Source of the DNA: CAZSHG01 sp964606695 [NCBI: uncultured bacterium]
Lineage (GTDB): Bacteria; UBP14; UBA6098
DNA length: 30,280 bases
Reading direction: 5' to 3'
NCBI GenBank assembly: GCA_964606695.1
Contig: CAZSHG010000033.1
Location: forward strand, 1-30,280
Part shown: in pieces, positions 24,909 through 30,280 of the stretch
How positions within the stretch are numbered: position 1 is the first letter of the stretch
How the letters are laid out: the number at the start of each line of letters is the position of its first letter
Translations under genes and position numbers: made by a program
The notes under the pieces: generated by a model
What the model saw: the letters and a program-made list of their open reading frames with translations, nothing else
What the model was told of the DNA's origin: nothing
The model's database searches: none

Positions 24909-26477
24909 TCATTTGAGATACACGATTCGTTTCGTCGAGACAAAGGGCTTAAGCCCCTTGTTGCCGGGGATGGTCGCCCGGACGAGATAAACGCCGGAAC
25001 CGAGGGATTCGTCCGGTCGCCAGGTGAATTCGAAATACACGCCCCCTGAGCCTGTCGAAGGGGGATTAACGTATGCACCGCCGCGCACTTCGACAGACTC
25101 AGTGAGCGGCTGGACTAATCTCCCGTTCACATCGAAAATTTCGATTTCCGCGCCCACCGGCGCTGAAATTGTAACTCCGGAGTTGAAGGGGTTCGGATAA
25201 GTGAAAAGGGCCACGACCGAAGGGCGCACGGGTGAGGTCTCGTCGATGGCACTCGGACTCATATCGCCCCAGGCCGCGTCGATTATACTCGCCGGGCCGT
25301 AAACGAAATGCGCGTCGGTTTCCGGTGTTACGGGATTGACTTTCCAGAGTTCGCTCTCGCTCCAGTCGCCCCCATGGACAGATACAAGCACATAAGTGCC
25401 GTCGAGCGACCATCCATACACCTCGGGGAAATAGCCGTCGCCCCAGCCGAAGTAATTCTCGATTTCGCCCGATGTTGTGTTCAATACGCAAACGATATTT
25501 CCACTCGATGTGGGTGTGTAATAAAAAGCCAGAAATGCAACATGGATGTTATCCGGCGACCAATGAGGTTTGCACGGATACTGCAAGCTTACCTCCGAGG
25601 TTTCGGAGAAAATCTGTGTCCGTCCGGTGCCGTTTGAATTGGCCAGGTAAAGGCCGTCGTCATCGATGCCGTAAACGATCTTGCCGTCCGAATGGCGGAC
25701 ATCGAAATCGTAGAAACTGGTGCCCCAGTCCTCCACGAGGATAGAATCGTCCGTCCAATCTCCGGGAACGCTTGTTTTATAAACACTTCCGCTGAGAGAT
25801 GATTCATAGTAGATATAATTGCCGTCGGGAGACCAGGTAGGATTCAGGCATTCGTCTTTACCGTAAGCCTCGCTGTAGCCGACGTTCATTATATCGCAGT
25901 CATTATCGACTCCGGTGGTAACATCGACGATGCCGTAGCCGTAAACCATTTCGACGCCACCCCATGTGTATGCAAAAACAATATGAACGCCCGGCGGGAC
26001 GTTTGGAATCGAAAAGTTGCCAAATGCATCGGCCGAGAATTCGCCAATAACTCCCTGGCAACAAATAGTCGCAAAAGCGACATAATCTCCGCCCCATGTA
26101 ACCTGGCCGCTGACGGAACCTGTCGGGCCGGAATACCAGTATTCGTTGGCGTTGGGAGCCGGCGTTACCTGCCGCCACTGGGTGCCTTCCGAATTAATCG
26201 TGAATATGTTCTTCCTCGCGGGATTATGGTAGCCGTCGTGGTCTGAGGTTATTGCAAGATAACGCCCCGAGGGAGCGATGTCGATGTGGGAGATGTAGCT
26301 TCGGTTGCTGTCGGCGGGTTCGCTATCGAAGGTAAAGAAAATCGACGGCGAAGAACCGTCAGGACCCATTTTGTAGATTACGGATTCGTCGGTCGCCGTT
26401 TCCACGGTTACAAAAATAGCTTCCTCCGCGAAGACAGCAACTACAACTATGAGCAACACAATCGTCAGTTTTTTCAT
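24909..26477 (-). CDS. Secreted propeller protein with type IX-like sorting domain and an in-frame REP insertion
   Basis: The 522-residue product has a signal peptide (MKKLTIVLLIVVVAVFA) and a TolB/PD40 propeller: YISHIDIAPSGRYLAIT, WSPDGNYIYYES, WSPDNIHVAFLAF, WSLDGTYVLVSV. Around residues 125-190 there is a carboxypeptidase-regulatory-like insert (SVSGQVTWGGDYVAF, FGNFSIPNVPPGVHIVFAYT). The final 105 residues are a sorting domain with FTYPNPFNSGVTI and EIFDVNGRLVQ, ending GSGVYLVRATIP. Between those two parts lies a 63-nt palindromic element encoding ESVEVRGGAYVNPPSTGSG, absent from typical sorting domains and in frame. A promoter at 26537-26565 and AAAGGA precede the start. Surface location is inferred. 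Confidence 0.85.
   Translation of the reverse strand: MKKLTIVLLIVVVAVFAEEAIFVTVETATDESVIYKMGPDGSSPSIFFTFDSEPADSNRSYISHIDIAPSGRYLAITSDHDGYHNPARKNIFTINSEGTQWRQVTPAPNANEYWYSGPTGSVSGQVTWGGDYVAFATICCQGVIGEFSADAFGNFSIPNVPPGVHIVFAYTWGGVEMVYGYGIVDVTTGVDNDCDIMNVGYSEAYGKDECLNPTWSPDGNYIYYESSLSGSVYKTSVPGDWTDDSILVEDWGTSFYDFDVRHSDGKIVYGIDDDGLYLANSNGTGRTQIFSETSEVSLQYPCKPHWSPDNIHVAFLAFYYTPTSSGNIVCVLNTTSGEIENYFGWGDGYFPEVYGWSLDGTYVLVSVHGGDWSESELWKVNPVTPETDAHFVYGPASIIDAAWGDMSPSAIDETSPVRPSVVALFTYPNPFNSGVTISAPVGAEIEIFDVNGRLVQPLTESVEVRGGAYVNPPSTGSGGVYFEFTWRPDESLGSGVYLVRATIPGNKGLKPFVSTKRIVYLK
25042..25104. repeat. REP-like inverted pair of hairpins inside the 24909 gene
   Basis: Hairpin one is CCCCCT (25042-25047) with AGGGGG (25059-25064) around loop GAGCCTGTCGA. 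Hairpin two is CACT (25086-25089) with AGTG (25101-25104) around loop TCGACAGACTC. The loops are inverted copies of one 11-nt core with one mismatch, while the stems differ but each stays paired. The whole unit is 63 nt, a multiple of three, and reads through in frame. This is the usual structure of a two-hairpin REP/BIME-type element carrying the CTTCGACAGGCTCAG motif. Confidence 0.75.
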
Positions 26478-26536
26478 TTTGAAATCCTTTTTAGAACGCG
26501 TTGATAATTCGACCCCTTTTAATAGGGCTACCTTTC

Positions 26537-26565
26537 ATTATAGTTAGTGACGATTCGTTAGGCAA
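26537..26565 (-). promoter_or_regulatory. Promoter of the 26477 secreted-protein gene
   Basis: On the minus strand, TTGCCT (26565-26560) and TATAAT (26542-26537) are 17 nt apart. A leader of about 50 nt carries AAAAGGA before the ATG. The CCCT/AGGG pair in the leader could form a small hairpin. Confidence 0.5.
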
Positions 26566-26643
26566 TCAAAAAGTCCCTGCAAATAATAAAAAAAACTGCC
26601 CGATGTTTTGAAACGAATCCTGGCGAGAAAATGGACGCACCCG

Positions 26644-27357
26644 TTAAAACTCGACCGCGACGCCGAAACTGAGCGAGAATAAATCGGTGTCGGATTCATC
26701 GGGATGATAGATGACATAACCGTCCTCGATTTCGATATCGCCCTCTTTGAGATATTCCGCGTTGCCGCCACGGGTATATATCATTTTGATATCAACATAG
26801 ACGTTGTCGGCCTCCATTTCGTCTTTCTTCTTATTCGATCTTTTCTCCCAGACTTTTACCATAAGACCGCCGCCGCCGCCGTAACGCCACGTGAAATCGT
26901 CGAAATTGGTGCTACTGGCGATATCCTCGTCCGCGCCCTGTAGATCGCTGATTTTCGTCTCAGTCCAGAGGTAGCTGAACCCGATCCTGCCCTCGATATA
27001 TGGCTTCAAAACAATCAGGTCGCCGATGACCTGCGCGTAGATATCGCCGAACATGAAGTTGTTCGTGCGGGTAACTTCCACCGTGACGTCGGGAATCGTG
27101 TAGGAAATCGGTTCGCGGCGGGATTCCGAGCCATAGACCATGAACCCGAACGCGCCGCCCACGGAAAAGAATCTGTTCGGCATCGCGCCGACGTTCAAAT
27201 CCAGCCCGAAACCGGGATTATCGAGATGTTGCTTGAATTCACCCTCCGGCATCCCTACCAGAAAATGCAACCCGCCCTGGCCGCGAATAGAACTCCTCTG
27301 AGCCGCAAAAGCGCCGACTACAAGCAATATCGAACAAATAGCAACGATCTTTCTCAT
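26644..27357 (-). CDS. Probable outer-membrane beta-barrel protein
   Basis: The 237-residue product has a signal peptide (MRKIVAICSILLVVGAFAAQ). Mature residues alternate polar and hydrophobic in strands (GGLHFLVGMPEGEF, PGFGLDLNVGAM, FFSVGGAFGFMVYG, LIVLKPYIEGRIGFSYLW, FTWRYGGGGGLMVKVW), and the chain ends LFSLSFGVAVEF with the terminal aromatic typical of barrels. About eight strands fit an OmpA/OmpW-sized barrel. A lysine/glutamate-rich loop (EKRSNKKKDEMEADN) is probably extracellular or periplasmic. No exact family is recognised. A start at 27357 follows AAAGG, and a promoter matches at 27391-27418. Confidence 0.82.
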   Translation of the reverse strand: MRKIVAICSILLVVGAFAAQRSSIRGQGGLHFLVGMPEGEFKQHLDNPGFGLDLNVGAMPNRFFSVGGAFGFMVYGSESRREPISYTIPDVTVEVTRTNNFMFGDIYAQVIGDLIVLKPYIEGRIGFSYLWTETKISDLQGADEDIASSTNFDDFTWRYGGGGGLMVKVWEKRSNKKKDEMEADNVYVDIKMIYTRGGNAEYLKEGDIEIEDGYVIYHPDESDTDLFSLSFGVAVEF

Positions 27358-27390
27358 AATGAACCTTTCGATAAGATAGAACTCTATCTA

Positions 27391-27418
27391 ATTTTACGGA
27401 TGATAATCATATTCGCAA
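27391..27418 (-). promoter_or_regulatory. Possible promoter of the barrel-protein gene
   Basis: On the minus strand, TTGCGA (27418-27413) and TAAAAT (27396-27391) are spaced by 16 nt. A leader of about 30 nt includes AAAGG ahead of the ATG at 27357. Confidence 0.4.
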
Positions 27419-27497
27419 CAAAAATGCTGGGAGCGATCAATGAATCGCGCTTCTGTTTACCTACGTCATTTCGATGCTCGAATCCGTTGTGATTAAG

Positions 27498-27599
27498 GTC
27501 ATTGCGAGGAATGGAATGACGAAGCAATCTCTTACGGTATAAAGAAAGATTGCCGCGCTCCCTATGGTCGCCCAGACGGATGCAAGCACTCGCAATGAC
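27498..27599. repeat. GTCATTGCGAG-type palindromic dispersed repeat
   Basis: Perfect 11-bp inverted termini GTCATTGCGAG (27498-27508) and CTCGCAATGAC (27589-27599) bound a 102-bp unit. Inside, GCAATCT and AGATTGC form a second inverted pair near a GACGAAG block. This matches a family of dispersed elements seen in many unrelated bacterial genomes. It lies in a 480-bp gap with no gene. Confidence 0.7.
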
Positions 27600-27720
27600 A
27601 GGAGATTAGAGGAGATTGCCGGACAATAAAACTAACCTTTCAGAACGAACGTTGTCGTCATCGTGTGAAAAACCGTTGTTAATTATTGCCATGTCTTCTT
27701 TTACTTATGAATATGTCTCG

Positions 27721-27826
27721 TCGCATAGCTCCAGCTATGCGATGAAAGTGCATCCGAAGCTTTGCTTCGAGAGAAGATGAAGCAGAGCTTCAAAGGCAAG
27801 CGCATAACACAGCCGGAGCTGTGTTA
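27721..27826. repeat. Array of four tandem hairpins after the fibre-like gene
   Basis: Hairpin 1 pairs TCGCATAGCT (27721-27730) with AGCTATGCGA (27733-27742). Hairpin 2 pairs CGAAGC (27755-27760) with GCTTCG (27764-27769). Hairpin 3 pairs TGAAGC (27778-27783) with GCTTCA (27787-27792). Hairpin 4 pairs TAACACAGC (27805-27813) with GCTGTGTTA (27818-27826). All share an AGC...GCT centre. The array starts 15 nt after the stop of the 27841 gene, in its 3' untranslated region. No long U-run follows, so simple termination is not evident. Confidence 0.65.
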
Positions 27827-27840
27827 CGAGAAAAAGAATT

Positions 27841-30280
27841 TTATTTTCCTTTAGCGGCGGCAATCCAGTTGAAGGAGAAGCCGTCGGCGTTGCCAGATGT
27901 TCCAGTAACACGGAATCCTCCATGAGTAGTTTCGGTTATACAAAGCACGACACTCGGGCAGTTTGGCGTAACCGTAACTATAGGAATTTCATCATTCGGT
28001 AACTTTAAAACGAAGTCTTCACTGAAATTAACCCACATTTCGTCCGTTTGCATCGATGACATTCCGAAGTCGATAATATTTTTCTGTTTACTTTCCTGCT
28101 GATTACCTTGAGAAGGCGGAGTATAGTAAGTTCTGCTGACATTAACCACTATTTTGCCCTCACCGCTATCCAAATTACTCATTGCAAAACCGATAATAGG
28201 TCCGGCTTCTGTAGCTTTCATCCCGTGGCCGGGTTTGCTTGATGACGTAATTGGATCGCCGGGCTTAATCGAGCCGTTTTCCGTAGTAGCGAGAACGCGA
28301 ACCCTACCGGCCAGAGCTATTGGCGAACCTGGGTCATCGGCAGTTTTGGGGTTAGTCTGTTTCTCTATTTCTTCGCGCTTTGCCCATACAGGATTAGTCT
28401 CGTCCGGGCGTTTTTCGCCTGCTTTTAACTTTAGAAGCTCCTTTTGCTCATCTCTATATTCCTCCGCATTTTCCGTGGGACCGATATAAATAGCAGGGTT
28501 TTCCGATTTTACTCCAATTAATTTTTGGTCATAGGGTTTCGTGCATAATTCGATACGTATATCCCTTGGATCATCGCTTGGCTGACTCAAAGTAACAAGG
28601 GCGCATTCAGGTATTTCTCCATCGTCAGGATACATCTCGGCAATATCAAAATAATTATAGGCATATATATCACCATAGAAATAACCGGCCCAATCCGCTG
28701 AAGTGTTTTCGCAAGAACCGACTATCCCTGCATCAGTCGAACCACCATCATATGCGTAACCATATACTCCAAAACCGCCATTATCACATCTTCCAACAAT
28801 ACCCGCGGCATCGGTGTAAGTAGTTAGAATCCACCCGCCATGCCAGACCGTTGAATATCCTGTATTTGCAGCGTAATCGGAAGAGCCATTTGTAACACCA
28901 TAAACTGCCCTTCTATCTGCGGCACTGACTACACAATAACCTCCTGCGCCGCCGGCACCGCTTCCAATTAATGCACCCACGTAGCCATTATACATATCCG
29001 TCGTTGAGCCACTCGTCTGGTGAACGTGGAGTTTAGCAGACGGGGTTGAAGTTCCGATTCCGACGTTTAGGGCCGGGCTGAGGACAATATCACCGACATC
29101 GGTATTGATAACGCCGTCGGAGCCGTTGTGAGTTAATCCGAGATAGGTTCCCCAACTGCTTGCGCTTCCGTATATTTTTACGGATGCGTCGTAAGTTCTG
29201 GAACTCGAGAAGGTTGAATAGAATCCGAAAGTTTCGTTCGAGTTATCATCCCCGGAAATAGTCAGGAGATCGTTATTGGTGAATTGAATCCCCGGACGTC
29301 CGCCACCGGCATCTGTATCGGTTATTACAATACCCGGTGAACCCGAACCGCTTATGTGTAGTTTATTTGACGGGCTTGTAGTTCCGATGCCGACGTTGCC
29401 GCCGAAATAGCCATTGTAAGGTGAGTATAATCCCCATGAACCGTAACCGAGGTAAGCGTAGCTGGTTCCACCGGTATCACGAAAATATCCCCCCATTGTT
29501 GAGCCGTCAGCTCTTATACCGTATGCACGACCAGTAGAATAAATCCTATATGATGTTGAAGGCGTAGTTCCCACTCCAAGATCAGACGAAATCCTCGCAT
29601 TGCCATTGACATCGAGGTCGTAGCTTGGTGCAGTCGTTCCGATGCCGACGTCGCCGTCGCGTTCTATGGTAAAGACATCGTCCGAGCCGCCGACTACGAA
29701 AAGTTCATCCGTGCTATATGTGTGCGCCGTCCAGCCGGAGGGTATCGAGCCGGCCGTCCAATCGACCGGTGTCCAGCCGGGGGACTGATCGTTATCGGTT
29801 ATCGTATATTCTACATTGCCCGACGAGGAGCTGGAGTTAGTTAAATATACTTCCAGATGCGCGCCGTCGTAAGTTCCGTTTTCCAGAATCCTAACCTGAT
29901 AGAAGACGTCGTTCGTATAACGGGAATGGCTCATCATCGTGAAACTGATTCCGCCTTCGTAACCAAAATTAACACCGGCATGGAATCGAATTGTCGAATG
30001 GCCGGAACCGCTAATCATATCTCGAAGCGTAAATGTGGCGTCGGCTCTGCCGCTGGTAATCGTTGCGATTCTATACCATCCTGAAGTCGAACCGGAGAGA
30101 GTGAAACTGTTGCTTTCTCCTCCGCCGGAGGGGGCGGCCCAGGCGAAGTTACCTGCGCCGTCGGCGGTGAGAACCTGATTAGCGCTGCCTGTGCTTGCGC
30201 CATCGTAAAGGCCGCCGGTGATAGCAACGTCGCCGTAGAAATAACCGGCCCAGGTGCCGTTTAGAGATGTTTCGTCCATA
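27841..30280 (-). CDS. Large fibre-like surface protein with GIGT repeats, 5' end beyond the window
   Basis: The frame is open to the window edge. The Met at 30279 lies within a repeated AGYFYGD module and is probably internal. At least four NVGIGT(T/S)xPSxKLH blocks, typical of tail-fibre and S74-associated adhesins, alternate with YFxGNVG and AGYFYGD blocks. The C-terminal third carries a second conserved unit: YFDIAEMYPDDGEIPECALVTL, LIGVKSENPAIYIGP, ALAGRVRVLATTENGSIKPGDPITSSSKPGHGMKATE and GPIIGFAMSNLDSGEGKIVVNVSRTYY. That unit is known from autocleaving or intramolecular-chaperone-type fibre proteins. The very end (WVNFSEDFVLKLPNDEIPIVTVTPNC) adds a small beta domain. No S74 catalytic Ser/Lys domain is visible. 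It is probably exported; its partner is unknown. Confidence 0.8.
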   Translation of the reverse strand, partial: MDETSLNGTWAGYFYGDVAITGGLYDGASTGSANQVLTADGAGNFAWAAPSGGGESNSFTLSGSTSGWYRIATITSGRADATFTLRDMISGSGHSTIRFHAGVNFGYEGGISFTMMSHSRYTNDVFYQVRILENGTYDGAHLEVYLTNSSSSSGNVEYTITDNDQSPGWTPVDWTAGSIPSGWTAHTYSTDELFVVGGSDDVFTIERDGDVGIGTTAPSYDLDVNGNARISSDLGVGTTPSTSYRIYSTGRAYGIRADGSTMGGYFRDTGGTSYAYLGYGSWGLYSPYNGYFGGNVGIGTTSPSNKLHISGSGSPGIVITDTDAGGGRPGIQFTNNDLLTISGDDNSNETFGFYSTFSSSRTYDASVKIYGSASSWGTYLGLTHNGSDGVINTDVGDIVLSPALNVGIGTSTPSAKLHVHQTSGSTTDMYNGYVGALIGSGAGGAGGYCVVSAADRRAVYGVTNGSSDYAANTGYSTVWHGGWILTTYTDAAGIVGRCDNGGFGVYGYAYDGGSTDAGIVGSCENTSADWAGYFYGDIYAYNYFDIAEMYPDDGEIPECALVTLSQPSDDPRDIRIELCTKPYDQKLIGVKSENPAIYIGPTENAEEYRDEQKELLKLKAGEKRPDETNPVWAKREEIEKQTNPKTADDPGSPIALAGRVRVLATTENGSIKPGDPITSSSKPGHGMKATEAGPIIGFAMSNLDSGEGKIVVNVSRTYYTPPSQGNQQESKQKNIIDFGMSSMQTDEMWVNFSEDFVLKLPNDEIPIVTVTPNCPSVVLCITETTHGGFRVTGTSGNADGFSFNWIAAAKGK

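Noticed and set aside
30277-30279. Methionine at 30279 as the true start of the fibre-like gene
   Set aside because: It sits inside a repeated module, no signal peptide or ribosome site is visible, and the window ends one base further. It is better treated as an internal residue.

Overview
The window looks like a chromosome segment of an uncultured anaerobic, Gram-negative bacterium related to the FCB group and its neighbouring candidate phyla (the WOR-3, Zixibacteria, Cloacimonadota and Marinimicrobia kind). This placement is inference. It rests on two secreted proteins ending in the YPNPFN-type C-terminal sorting domain of type IX secretion-like systems, many lipoproteins with WD40/TolB-like propellers, an outer-membrane barrel protein, and an anaerobe-type cluster of ferredoxins and ferredoxin-MinD ATPases. 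Base composition is near 50% G+C throughout and no phage or transposase gene is visible.

Layout. (1) 1-481, minus: 3'-truncated secreted protein with a G9 tract. (2) 673-5682, plus: a ten-gene operon: NifX-like protein, DUF89 protein, small zinc ribbon, DUF5320 protein, two 2x[4Fe-4S] ferredoxins, FmdB-like ribbon, two MinD-type ATPases with inserted ferredoxin domains, and a DUF134 HTH protein. It resembles the anaerobe-specific orange-protein (ORP) gene sets. Several members share Gly/Arg-rich tails. (3) 5771-6754, minus: ApbE flavin transferase. (4) 6827-7107: an intergenic element whose paired segments fold into a four-way junction; the most novel-looking item here. (5) 7210-9246, plus: NAD-dependent DNA ligase. 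(6) 9323-12782, plus: five overlapping genes (mannose-1-phosphate guanylyltransferase, SPOR lipoprotein, TsaC, low-molecular-weight phosphatase, DUF3108 protein) ending in a probable terminator. (7) 12892-17656, plus: a large sorted surface protein, a propeller lipoprotein and a class I glutamine amidotransferase-like hydrolase. (8) 23679 down to 17664, minus: propeller lipoprotein, class V aminotransferase, Zn/Mn ABC transporter (A, C, B) and FolC. (9) 23830-24842, plus: small membrane protein, lipoprotein and tRNA-Ser(UGA). (10) 30280 down to 24909, minus: fragment of a huge fibre-like protein, a barrel protein and a second sorted propeller protein, with repeat elements between and inside genes.

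How it works together. The operon in region 2 probably builds or handles a metal-sulfur cofactor with two ATPases and dedicated electron carriers, controlled by its own HTH protein. The metal importer in region 8 is a tightly coupled operon. Several promoters (apbE, ligA, the 23679 lipoprotein, the 23830 gene) place the -10 box only 6-9 nt before the ATG, so these messages are probably leaderless. Others (673, 9323, 12892, 26477) have normal leaders with Shine-Dalgarno sites, so the genome appears to use both modes.
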